Part shown: piece by piece, positions 33,553 to 44,398 of the stretch
How positions within the stretch are numbered: position 1 is the first letter of the stretch
Layout: every line of letters starts with the position of its first letter
Translations under genes and position numbers: made by a program
DNA from: Urechis unicinctus
Lineage: Eukaryota > Annelida > Polychaeta > Xenopneusta > Urechidae
Direction: 5' to 3'
Length of the DNA: 64,000 nucleotides
Assembly: GCA_034190875.2 (NCBI GenBank)
Contig: CM067353.1
Span: 30,890,559 to 30,954,558, forward strand
The notes under the pieces: model-generated
Told to the model about the DNA's origin: nothing
What the model saw: only the letters and a program-made list of their open reading frames with translations
Databases searched by the model: none

Positions 33553-34769
33553 TTACATAACTGCATAGGTACTTGTCTTCCCTCTCTTAATGAGGAATCC
33601 GTCCGATCCAAACACATTAAATAACTGACACAGTCCGGTGTCATGGTAGAAAGTAACCGTCATGCAATAATTGCGCTGATTACAGAGTGACAGACACAAG
33701 ACAACGCTGTCGACCTCCTCTGAAGTGATGGCCAGGTCCATGGGTGTCATTGCCACCTCCATCTTCACCGTGTAATACACACCACTTGTCACAATCACGC
33801 CTTCTCCTGTACCAGTAAATAATACAATCAGAGAGCAGTTTATCAATCGACAGAAACCAGTTACGTTATTTTGCATCACAATACTCAGACCTTTAGACAA
33901 ATTGTATAATTTACCAATTTCATTCTGATAAGCGTCCCAGATCTCATTGCTAGACGCCCATTGGTCACAAAAGACAATTTCGTCCAATACTCTTGGCGTT
34001 ATCAGCTATAGTCACACTATTTGTACCCCCTAAGAGAAATTGATTGAAAGGCGTTGAGGTCACACTACGACTTTCAACTGAATTCGTTCCATCCAGTACC
34101 GTACCGTTCCTGTATACCCTTAGGCCGTGCTCAACATGCCACGTGACAGAAAGGAAAATCCACTGGAGAGGCGGAATGTTGTCTGTTGACGTAAACCTCC
34201 ACCATAAGGTTGTAGTTTTGACCTTTACAAGAAGTTTTTGGTTCCGCAGCAATATTGCATAACCGTATGATCGAGAGGTGTGACCTCCATTGCTAAAAAT
34301 GTACTGGTCGCTGGTGCGTTGATCCCCAAATTTAATCCACATTGATATCGTCATTCCGTTATTGCACAATTCAGGATTCAGAAGACACGAATCTCGACCC
34401 TCCCCCATACTCATCTTCGTGTTTCCATCAGTAGGCCGCGTTTCCTCGTATACCCGGCACTGTTGCAACGCTCCCGTAAACCGGAACGATGTCAATGGAC
34501 CCGCCGATGATGGTTGAGTTCTGTATAGTCTCGAGGGCGAGATAATGTGATTCTGCGGTGACGACACGGATCAGAGCAATATTGCTAAATACGAGTGCTA
34601 GGGTTCAGTTACTTCAATAGGTGTGATGCAATTCGTTGTATGATAGTTATATAATTGCCTACTTACTGTTGCAATCATTACGAAGACCACGTGTTCCTGT
34701 ACCACACAACGATAGCGTCATACAAGGTACAACCAAGTGTATGGACGGAAGCTTGTCACAACAAGCCAT
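33553..34769 (-). pseudogene. secreted LamG/Cys-rich gene, copy 2 (frameshifted)
   Basis: It keeps the full three-exon layout of the intact paralogue: exon 1 34667-34769 (103 nt, signal peptide), exon 2 33915-34552 (LamG), exon 3 33553-33806 (254 nt, Cys-rich end), with donors GTAAGT and GTAAAT and AG acceptors in the same places. Exon 1 begins MACCDKLPSIHL. Exon 2 is 638 nt instead of 651: a 2-base deletion at about 34430 and an 11-base deletion at about 33992 break the frame twice. Long stretches still read well (SMGEGRDSCLLNPELC, TISMWIKFGDQRTSDQYIFS). Either this is a recent pseudogene or the indels are sequencing errors. It would otherwise encode a secreted LamG protein. Confidence 0.75.
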
Positions 34770-35110
34770 TGCCAAGAATTGATGAATGACAATTGAATCT
34801 GCCCCTACAATGTCGCGCGAGTCTTCCCCTGTCAGAACTCGAACCTCTACAGTTATGTTCCCCTGAAAATAATACCTGACGCCTCCAAGATCAGTAGGCA
34901 CTGCGAGAAAACACTCACAATAACGTGCTACCCCTACAGAGCTAGACTGACTGAATAGGGTTTAGCCACATATTTCTGCGCTGAACATTACTTATTAAAC
35001 GACTTAAAGCTGACTGCATCGCGTGTATGACACGGTGATAAAGTAGTGTCATGATAAAGTGGTCATAATGCCATGACACCCCCAAATGAAGCCCGCTGAT
35101 TGAAACCGTT
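34770..35110 (-). promoter_or_regulatory. upstream region conserved with LamG copy 3
   Basis: Non-coding sequence 5' of LamG copy 2 matches 60805-61120 upstream of copy 3, including TTTCTGCGCTGAACAT and CTGACTGCATCGCGT-type stretches (plus-strand reading). Similarity extends at least 300 bp upstream of the ATG, so the promoter was duplicated with the gene. No core element is asserted. Confidence 0.5.
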
Positions 35111-35862
35111 TTTCGAATATTCAGATCGGTCAAATGACTCACTGATGCATCTATTCTATAACGCGGGTTTTTCTTTGACCGAAAACCCCATGAAATACTT
35201 ATAACCCAAAGCAGAGCTCCATCATACAATATACGTAGTGCACTGTTGATGGAACCACACGTATCATAAAGCAGATATCGCGGTGGATACAAACAAATGC
35301 AAATGCATTGATAACTTTGCATTTTCACCCTCTCGTTGAATTATTCACTAGTGAATGTTTATTTATGTGACGTGAAAATCATTCTTCTGAATCTAAAGGC
35401 GGCAAAAAGAAACAAAAGCACGCCAATTCATCAATTATTTCTGTAGACATGAAATATAAATATTGCATCGTACTGCAACGCAAACCGCATTCATTGTGCT
35501 GACCTTGGTAAGCAATGAAAGGCGACATATGGCAGCACAATAATGCGCAAAAAAGCCTGCTACGGTCTCTAGTTATAATCGAACAGGACATTTTGGAAAG
35601 GTATCAGATATGTGTATGATCCTGTGTATGACGATATGTTTCGCCCCAGTCGGAAGGGAGCACCATTTCAAGGAAAAAATATAATATTAAACATAACTCG
35701 AATGCCCTCAACAGCACACAGAAATATACGCATACATAAATGCACACACACATAGAAACAAAAACGCGCAAAAAGCACACATGCATACGCACCACCATAC
35801 AGCCAAACACACATATATATAAACGCACAAACATAAACACCTTTAAACAAACGCAAACTTAA

Positions 35863-35865
<3 letters not shown>
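35111..35865. other. no recognisable gene
   Basis: AT-rich; the open frames are low-complexity (CA/TG-rich at 35690-35850). Nothing interpretable. Confidence 0.5.
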
Positions 35866-35936
<71 letters not shown>

Positions 35937-36035
35937 TATATATATATATATATAATTATATATATATATAATTATATATATATATTTATAATTACGTAAA
36001 CATATACACATATATATGCATATATATATGCATAA

Positions 36036-36085
<50 letters not shown>

Positions 36086-36200
36086 TGATACTTACATATA
36101 CATACATGAATATAAATGAAAATATATACACATAACAATCTATATACGAATTTATATATATGAATATATATGAATAAATTTTATATTTAGCCAAATGTTA
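35866..36200. repeat. (TA)n microsatellite cluster
   Basis: Runs of TA of 30 to over 50 bp are separated by short AT-rich links. All frames across it are low-complexity Tyr/Ile runs and are not genes. Confidence 0.95.
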
Positions 36201-36949
36201 TAAATATATATACATTTGTACAAATAGACAAATTTATATAATACATTTTGCTATCATTAATTATCAATTATTTATTCGGCATATTTTAATTGATACAATG
36301 GTATATACTTTTGGTCCTCGTAAGGTCGTCTACGAAATGTCAAGACACCAATTGATACGTATAAATCCAACCTTTCGTGCCAAGAAACATTTTCAAATAT
36401 TTGAGGAATACGGAAGTTTTTAAATCATTTTCAGTCATCATAGATTAGAAATATAATATTTGTTGTAGATGTGATCATTATGAACCATTGGTAGCATTTC
36501 ACGATCTAATTCAATGTTGTAGATTGATGAATAAGGAGAAAAATAAAGTTTTCGGTAATGAAATTTTAACAAAAATCAAATATTTCAATTTTTCAAATAA
36601 ACATATCCAACCTACATGATTACACATTATTTCGACAAATTGGGTCGAAGTTTATATGATTGTATGGAAGATATTGAGGTTTGCGGGTTATGTCAACGAA
36701 TGGTTAGTTGTTAAAATTTTATTTCGCTATTATATTCAAAATCCAAAGAAAACACCCGTGAAAATTTATCTTTGTACGTTACTAACATGAGACTATCATA
36801 TTCGAATGGTCAAATCTTAATATTTTCAATTATTTTTGAAGAACATGTGCGTTGACTTTATGTGGACATACTGGTATATATCCTTTCGTGGACCAAAGTC
36901 TTCGGAGGGTTGGCGGTTTGTCCACTAAAAGTCGCGTTCATGCTAATAT
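36201..36949. other. AT-rich island between two TA clusters
   Basis: About 750 bp of AT-rich, non-repetitive DNA flanked on both sides by (TA)n. No open frame or known motif. It might be a short non-autonomous element, but no terminal repeats were seen. Confidence 0.4.
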
Positions 36950-36981
36950 ATATACCATATATATATATATATATATATATG

Positions 36982-37019
<38 letters not shown>

Positions 37020-37290
37020 TATATACATATAGATATACATATAGATACAAATTTATTTGTATGGGATAAAGAATACGTTTATATATATATATATATATCT
37101 ATATATATATATATTATAAACATAACTATATCCCATATATATATATTGATATTACCATACGTCAAACGTGCGGCCAACTTTCTACTCATGTATATATGTA
37201 GCATATATATATATATTTAAATACATCTATATGAATGTATATATAAGTAGATAAAGTTTTATATATATATATACATACGAGGTTTGATGC
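36950..37290. repeat. (TA)n microsatellite cluster
   Basis: Several TA runs, the largest at about 36955-36980 and 36984-37017, interrupted by short unique links. Low-complexity frames only. Confidence 0.95.
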
Positions 37291-38144
37291 ATTTATGGTG
37301 CATTGTGCATAGCATAACTGATGAAATAGGTAGGATAACAAGAATTGTAAGAAGCAATATTCATCTCACCTCCCGCCGAATAAAATTAAAAAAGGGGTAT
37401 AATACACGGTTGATGGATTATTTCCTGAGCTTTCTTTGTACATTGCTTGGCAAACTTGCTTCTAGAAAAGAATTTGTGAATTGCTTACAGAGGCTTTCTT
37501 AAATTTCTGATATCTATGTAACACTTCCTCTGCAAAGTACACACCAACAACAAGAAGGTTAATCCAGTGGTCTGTCGCAATTATCGACATAAAATTAGCA
37601 ATGAATTATATCCCAAACTCTGCAATGGTCTTTTGGTCAAATTATTAGTAGCAACTACTTAAGGTATAGTTGCTTGGCTTATTATCAGTGGGATCGTTAA
37701 CACTATGCACGTTAGATTAGAGTCTCTGCATTCAAGAATTGATGAATATCCAAACGCATAGCTGATTTAGCAATCGGAATTCATCCCTCAAATATGAATT
37801 AATGAAAACATAACATCCCCACGAATCGACTTTACAACATTGTGAGATCGTGAATGTGTGATTGATTGTAGGGACTGCGTACGTACTTGCTGGTACCTAC
37901 TAGCAAGTTGTAATGAATACCAGCGAGGTCCTCGTCAACAATGCAGTCAGTGTGTGGCACCATGCAAGAGTATTGTTTTGCGTTTGTTGCAGGAGTCACA
38001 CAAAGTATGACATTATATAAATCAGTTCAATTAATGCAAAAAAGTTTGATTCTAGTTTGAGATTATCATTGAAAAAAACAGGTGAGTAATTACCTTTTTG
38101 TTACAAGCGCAGTCATCAGATTGGGCTCCTAGAACCATTTTGAA
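37291..38144. other. no recognisable gene
   Basis: AT-rich host DNA; the longest frame is 72 codons without interpretable features. Confidence 0.5.
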
Positions 38145-38862
38145 ATAAATATTTTATTCGCAAAACATCATAAAGAAACCCAGAAACAATGTTTAAGAAC
38201 GAAGATGCGAGAAAAACATGTCCACTTCCTGCTTGCATTCACAATTATTGAATATTGGGCAGGCATCAGAACAATTATAATTGGCTACGGTTTTTCAGAA
38301 TTTTTTTAAGATGAAATGGATAAATGTTAGAGGACGTCAAAACCAATGACAATTTTTTTAACAGTTCACCGCAATTAAGTGACCATAATTCTCAGAGAAT
38401 CAGATGAACGACCAATAGTCGCTCAATCGAACTTTTTAAAAACTATATAAATCACTATTTATATCCAATTTGGATTAGCAGTTCGGGCATGTCATGGCAT
38501 AAAATAGATTAGCTTCCTGTAAATTGTCCTGAAGCAAGACATCCACATTGAATCTAAATCACCTACGTCATAGTTTGCTCATTGGATTCACATCATACAT
38601 CTGCCTCGAAGAGTCGTCATTATGCACTGTCTGTAGGATCGACAGCATGAATAAACGCCATGCATAGGGAACCTTTTGTTGTCATTTGAGGCATTTTGAG
38701 GGGAATTCGGCTGGCTTACACTGACGAACACGGCTGGTTATCTTAATATAACTCCCCATCCGTCTTCAGGGGACAGCATCTTACAGAGATGGATAAAAAT
38801 GTCATATAAAGCCTAGTTGTATTACCTTACGATCGCATTCCATCCAGTATTAACCGCTGAGT
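38145..38862. repeat. segmental duplication R2, copy 2
   Basis: Collinear with 29790-30455. Marks include TTCGGGCATGTCATGGCAT (about 38484), CAGATGAACGACCAATAG (about 38401) and CATTGGATTCACATCATAC (about 38580). Here it has no adjacent R4 block or LamG copy, so it is an isolated fragment of the duplicated unit. Confidence 0.75.
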
Positions 38863-40094
38863 TCAATTCCAAGCCACAGCTAAATATTTAGTTTTGTGGA
38901 GGCATACACATTTAACCATGTGTAAGCTAAGTACATGGCCTAAAATGGCAATTTCGTTGCACGAATTTGTTTTCCGTTGCCTGAACATTCTGCATGGATA
39001 TGATATGCGAAGCTTGAACCATTTATAAAAATAATTTTATTGCGACGGTAAGAAGGAGCTCTTCGAGGTAATTCCGCTGACCACCAGGCCTTATAAAGTC
39101 GCCTTGCGTTCCAATTTAGTTGTGAATCACTATCTTTATCACTAACCCATGCGTAACCAATAGTCGTCGGAGGCGGCCAGGGCTCTGGGTGGTAACGAGC
39201 CTTTGTGTAGTCGTTGATGATCATTATGAGGCTGGTATGACTTCATTCCGGACCATTTGTATGCCTATTAGGCGTCATGATGAATAACGTTGCATAGTCA
39301 ATCATCTTAAGTCGACTCACACAGAGTCTGCGAACTGACGCGAGTCTGCAAACTCGGCCCTTATTCATGAGGCAACATTTTGAGGTGCAATCCCATATTT
39401 CTCGTGCAATAGCGCGACCGAAGATCTTCAAAATACGTTACTAATTGAAGTTCTAATCATCGGGCCTGTGACCTCCACTGACAGTTGCTCATAAATCAGA
39501 TGGTATAATGTATGATTGTTTAAGAGTGAAATGATGGCCATATACTCGAATGAAATCGGCTAACTCCTTTAAGCTAGAATCGTACCGTTATACATCAAAG
39601 ACGCCGCTGGTACATCATTCATTATTTCCTCTCAGGCTCATTATTGCGATGTGATGTTTTTCTGTTCACAGATCAGCGTCTTCAGGAACTGTTCAGCGCA
39701 AAGTATGCCTTGCCAACCTAGCTGGTCACATTTTCAACAAAGTAGCCCGTTCATCTTCATCACGTCATTACATACATTCATTAACGAATCGGCATATGCA
39801 GAAATATGCACATAGCTGTCCACCTGGTAACACGACGCCAGATTGTTTGGTCGTGATATTTCTATTGCTTACTTCTCCTGCTTTTTACGAGCTCACGCAA
39901 TTGCAGCCAAGAGGGCTCACTCAAGCCTCAGCCCGAGATCAAAAGCGAAGACGCCACCTGTTAGGCGCCGTCATAGCGTCCCATAAAACCACGTGGAAGC
40001 CTCGACCAATCAGATGATTCAGTCAGTTTATGTTTTTAACTGACGCCGACTCCGAGACGTCCGTAGTATATACATGTGCTTAACCCAGCCCGTA
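38863..40094. other. no recognisable gene
   Basis: Frames up to 94 codons (38940-39224 -) show no domain or repeat. GC is slightly higher around 39890-40010, without an interpretable product. Confidence 0.5.
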
Positions 40095-40109
40095 GATAAG
40101 AATAGGTAA

Positions 40110-40205
40110 GAACCCACGAGGGTTCGAAGGTCTCCATGCAGGTATCATTAAGCAAAGAGATCCCTACTACCGCTGAGTGGCCGAGTTGTTAAAAGCGTGT
40201 TAAAG
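40110..40205 (+). repeat. tRNA-like fragments (possible SINE remnant)
   Basis: GCTGAGTGGCCGAGTTGTTA followed by AAAGCGTG at about 40172-40199 closely resembles the 5' part (A box) of a Ser/Leu tRNA. GGGTTCGAAGGTC at about 40114-40126 resembles a tRNA B box but lies upstream of the A-box piece. It cannot be a functional tRNA as arranged. Two juxtaposed SINE or tRNA-pseudogene ends explain it best. Confidence 0.35.
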
Positions 40206-42129
40206 AGCAAGACAGGTGCACCCTATGTGAGATAAGTTATGGAGCAAAACAATAAAAAGAGTTTTATCCAGATATTTGCCATTCTATTTGGACACATTAT
40301 AAATGAGGCACCTTATTTGATAGAGAAGATCTAGGTCAATTTAGTGGGTGAGCAGTAATTGATCAAACGTGATTTTGCTGGTCGTCATTTGATTGGTTTC
40401 AGATTTTCAAAGGAGTGTATACCATTTGGTTGGCTAATCACGGAAGCGGAATTTGATAAGATATTGAGTGAAGATGTATTGCTCCATTTGGTTGAGCAAT
40501 TTACAGCTGCAAGGTATAAAACTGTACACCGATAGGTTTGAGAGGCGATTACTTCTGTCAAATTTCTTTGGCAATGTGGAGTAAGGACATTGTATTTCGT
40601 CATGACACGTATCGAAAAATACAGATTGGATAGGATTTGAGAAACTTTTTTACGGTGGCCATGAATTATCAGCTAAAACGGGGACCCTAAACGCAGTATA
40701 AGCGGGTGCGCATTCACAATGGGAGGTCTTCTTTGGAGCTATAGTCTCTATCGGTGTACAACAACCAATCCCACTGGTGATAATAAAACATGACAAGGTG
40801 AATCTGTTTGGATATATTTGCTTAGCACATAACGTTTGACGATTGATTTAATGCAACAAAAGAACGTTGGGAGTTACTGGAAGAATATCTTAAACTGTAC
40901 ATGTGGATCATTTGGTGAACTTGGTGAATATTGTGGTGAAGGAAAATTGTCATGGTTGTCAAGTGGACCATCCAGGTCAATTCCACTATGATGTGTGTTT
41001 GATGATGGAGAGGGCTGAACAGGTGAAAATGTATTTCTCTGAGGCGTTGCGTGAATGACTGGGATGTAATAGACATGTGGACCACGTGTTTGGGATTGTT
41101 TGTGCCACCCCCTACTTTGACCTGCCAATTTGGTTGCCCTGAGAATAGACAATGTTGAAATTTGTATATTTTGCCATTTTCCTTCGATTCAATAAACTAT
41201 GTACATATCTAACCTTCTCTTTGGGTAAGTCTTCTGTGTAGTTAACACTGACTCACGCTTGATAGAGATAACGGATAATGTGATGTGATGGCTGCAATAA
41301 CACATAGTATGGATATAAAAGAGGGTGCACGTTTGAAGACAAATCATTGGATTGAAAATGGAGCGCAATCGTTGATCAGCGTTCACCCCATGGCAGGAAA
41401 TAGGTTTTGAAGTGATGAATTCTAATCCGGATGGTAACTTGAGCTAGTTGCACATGGGTATGCAAAATAAATACTTCTTACAATGTTGGAAGCCTTTGGA
41501 GATGATTGATACACGACAACGTTTGTTTGAAGTCTATGGGGACTCGTCCAAAGTTTCACGCACTATATAAGAAGCCATTTGTATTGGAAAGTGAAGAAAT
41601 GCAAATGTTGGAGGCAGAAGAAGTCGTATTATGCCAAGAGATATGTTGGTCACGTGCCTAATGACGTCATACTTTAACTTATCTTATAAGTGGGTATACT
41701 CGCCGAATTCGACAAGTCACTGTGAGGATAATTGACTATGGCTCAGCTACAAGTACACTTACAATGTCTAGGAAGTTGCCTTACAGTGATGTAAAGATGA
41801 TTATGATGAATTGAGAAGTTTATGTCGCCAGGTTATGGAGGAAGTCGCCGAGTTGTGGGAACAACTGAATCGGACCAAGCAAATAAGAGACTTTGCTGAC
41901 ACTCTATGGAAAACAATTTGCTTAATCACCAAAATTTAACGTTGGTGAGATACAATAACGGCAAAACTTGACAAATATCGATGATCAAGTAGATATGACA
42001 TTCGTGACCGAAGATTTGATTCAACATATGATCAAAACCGGGGCTCTACCCTCTACATTAAAAAATGAGTTGACAGCCTGTGAAACAATGTGCGGCTTTG
42101 GGAACACAGATTACCACATTTATTTCCTA
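40206..42129. other. no recognisable gene; possibly more of element 2
   Basis: I tried to find packaging ATPase or integrase motifs of element 2 here on both strands and found none. Frames reach 92 codons and are not interpretable. Some stretches (41820-42165) have protein-like composition but no family match. Confidence 0.45.
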
Positions 42130-42189
42130 AAGGAGTATTACCATAGTCTTGGTACAATCCTTTAATGAGCGGCAAAAAAACCATTGGTG

Positions 42190-42420
42190 AGTCTTGAATC
42201 TCCTTTGGATTTAACCCTTACTTCCAGAAAGCTAGTCTCACTGAGGGAGAAGGTGTGGTAGCCGTGCTGACCACGAAATTGAGTCAGATCTTGGGGTTTC
42301 GCGACATGATGCATGTCGCTGGTGAATATGTTGACGGTTGACGATACTATGTCCCCTCTACAACGAATTGTGTCCTCAGGTCTAAGGGTGACTCACATTT
42401 ATGAACGCATTTTTTACTTG
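42190..42420 (+). pseudogene. tentative remnant of a Polinton minor structural protein
   Basis: A stretch reading SLTEGEGVVAVLTTKLSQILGF followed after a stop by RYYVPSTTNCVLRSKGDSH resembles the L-S-x-x-L-A-x-I-L-G-F region of a protein commonly encoded just before the Polinton minor capsid gene. The match is short and the stops are frequent, so this is a weak call supported mainly by position. Confidence 0.25.
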
Positions 42421-42543
42421 CTTTTTTTGACTGAGTCGTTTTTCAAATTGTAAGAGATGGCACCGGCCATTTCATTCCAAGTAAGTCTAGTAAATTGACA
42501 GTAACCTTACATTTAAGCAAAGTGCGGAAAAATTTATTTTGCC

Positions 42544-42750
42544 ATGATTGACCCATACACATTATATTACGCTAAACAATCGGCAAACGGTATTCCATTG
42601 TTCACGAGGAGTCGCCGACAACGCAGCCACAGTTTTCGAAGTCTTTTTAGTGGTTTGGATCATATGGTAATTCCCCTAGCGAAGCTAACGCTACCACCTT
42701 TAGCAAAGAAACCTTCATCCATCGTTAAAAGAAAACGTTTCAAAACTTGA
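42544..42750 (+). pseudogene. Polinton minor-capsid (PY-type) protein fragment
   Basis: A 68-codon frame starts MIDPYTLYYAKQSANGIPLF and continues RSRRQRSHSFRSLFSGL, then a Leu/Pro helix and a basic end. The D-P-Y-x-x-Y-Y start, Gly/Phe segment, R-Q-R-x-H-x-F-x-x-L-F stretch and basic C-terminus match the small protein that sits immediately before the capsid gene in many Polintons. The usual length is longer, so the C-terminus is lost. Strand and position fit. Confidence 0.6.
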
Positions 42751-42984
42751 GTCAGAGTAGCAAGTGATGTGCCATGAGGTCGACCTATTAAAACAGCTGC
42801 TAAGTGACGAGTGATACAAGCCGGAGGTGAATTTTTGTCAACGAGATTAGGCCACCTATAAAACGACATGCACGCGATAATACCATCATACCCTAACAGG
42901 GCAGACCAGCAAACAGGAAACGTGGGAGACCTCCTAAGAGGGGTACACCGTTTAATCAGACAAGTGATATATTTGGGTAATTGT

Positions 42985-43776
42985 GGCACACATCAGTCAT
43001 GTCCACGTGCCAACAGTGAGTTGTATCCCTTTAGTATTCCACCTACATCATCCGGGTCATTGCACAGGACAGGTCCTGTCGAACTTAGTGTTACATGGAA
43101 CTAGCCAATAGCTATCTACTTGTCCAGGCCAAGATAGTACAAACTGATGGTCGTATATAAAAGATGGATTCACCTGTAGCACCAGTCAATCTAGGGCTGC
43201 ATTCTCCATTTAGTCAGGTGGATGTGAGTCTCAATGACAACAGAGTGTCTACCTCCTCCAACACCTATCACAATCGAGCTTATGTCGAGACATTGTTGAT
43301 TTATGGTCCCGCAGCCAGAAAAAAACCACAATTAACTGCTGCTTTATGGCACAAAGACACGTCTACATTTAGAAATGTTCTGCCAAGAAACTTCGCCTGG
43401 ATAAAAGTAGCGATGCTTTTAACCTGATGGCAACTACAGACAATGATTTCCAACCCAAGACAGTGATGACTTCTGATATTCTACTGATTCGAATCTAAGT
43501 AGTCCGGTCAAATACCCCATTCGCCGAGTTGAGACTAACGTTTTCTCAATTCATCGTGGAAATATGACAGTCAACCAAGACAATCTCTTCCTGGGTAAAC
43601 TTCTCAAGCAACTAGCATATGGTTGTGTAGATAGTGAGGCCTTCAATGGTTATTCCGAAAATAATCCATTCCTCTTTAAGCATTACAACTTGCACTATTC
43701 GTCTTTGTTTATGGATAGTCAGCAAATACCAGCTATACCCAATTTTGCAGACATACACACGCAACTTATTCATTAG
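42985..43776 (+). pseudogene. classical Polinton major capsid protein, internally deleted
   Basis: Three collinear pieces survive in different frames. The N-terminal piece (about 42985-43095) has SELYPFSIPPTSS. A second piece (43101-43427) has LANSYLLVQAKIVQTDG, an in-frame stop, then LHSPFSQVDVSLNDNRVS and AYVETLLIYG. The C-terminal piece (43507-43776) has YPIRRVETNVFSIHRGN, FLGKLLKQLAYGCVDSEAFN and FKHYNLHYSS. The middle of the protein (between about 43430 and 43500) is missing. These are hallmark stretches of the metazoan Polinton double-jelly-roll capsid protein. It is quite unlike the capsid protein of element 1. Confidence 0.8.
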
Positions 43777-44060
43777 CGCCGGACAATTGCCCTGGCCTAG
43801 CGGGCTAATTTGTAATACACATCTACAAGGTGAACATTGGGTGTCAATTTGTATCGATCATCAAGGTCGCAGTGAATAGTTTGATTCGTATGGTTTCACA
43901 TCGCTTCACCTACCTTTACATACGTTTCTGGGGGGCATTGAGTATCTTGGATATATAATTAATAGACGGTACAAGTTTAAAGGTCGAATGCCTGTTTTCT
44001 GTATTGTATATAATATTTACATTCAAGGCGTCGAGGTGTTCCCAAGCAGAAACTTTTACA
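43776..44060 (+). pseudogene. adenain-like cysteine protease fragment
   Basis: Directly after the capsid remnant, GEHWVSICIDHQGRSE followed by an in-frame stop and FDSYGF shows the catalytic His region and the conserved F-D-S-x-G of adenovirus-protease-like enzymes. About 60 codons on, PVFCIVYNIYIQGVEVF holds a Cys where the catalytic Cys would lie, with its neighbours altered. Frames are broken. In Polintons this protease would mature the capsid. No counterpart was recognised in element 1. Confidence 0.65.
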
Positions 44061-44330
44061 TGTTGTTGCTCAGAAAATAGTTGCTAATGATACCATGGTA
44101 TGTGATTTGATTAATAAAATACACTATACAAAGTTTTGTTGTCGTAGTTGCTTTGCTTGTGCAATCATTCATTTTACATGCACAACACAAATCAGAAGAG
44201 TAAATATTACATTTTACACATGTGAGTTTAAAGCAAACACCCCCCTCCCCAAAAAAAAATACCCCAACATAATATGAAAGAAATGATAGATAATACCATA
44301 TACATTATAGAATTAAATCACCCATGGGTG

Positions 44331-44349
44331 GGTTGATACCCCATCAACC
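44331..44349. terminator. hairpin between two convergent gene remnants
   Basis: GGTTGAT ACCCC ATCAACC is a perfect 7-bp stem with a 5-base loop, located between the protease (+) and polymerase (-) gene ends. It could mark shared 3' ends. The stem is certain, the role inferred. Confidence 0.3.
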
Positions 44350-44398
44350 AATACTTCCCGTATGCGAGAGAAGCTCGCTACCGGGTGCAGGTAAACAT

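Noticed and set aside
35866-37290. Several Tyr/Ile-rich frames across the TA clusters
   Set aside because: They are direct translations of (TA)n and are not genes.
38940-39224. 94-codon minus-strand frame
   Set aside because: Composition looks protein-like in part (WPPPTTIGYAWV), but no family, splice sites or paralogue support it.
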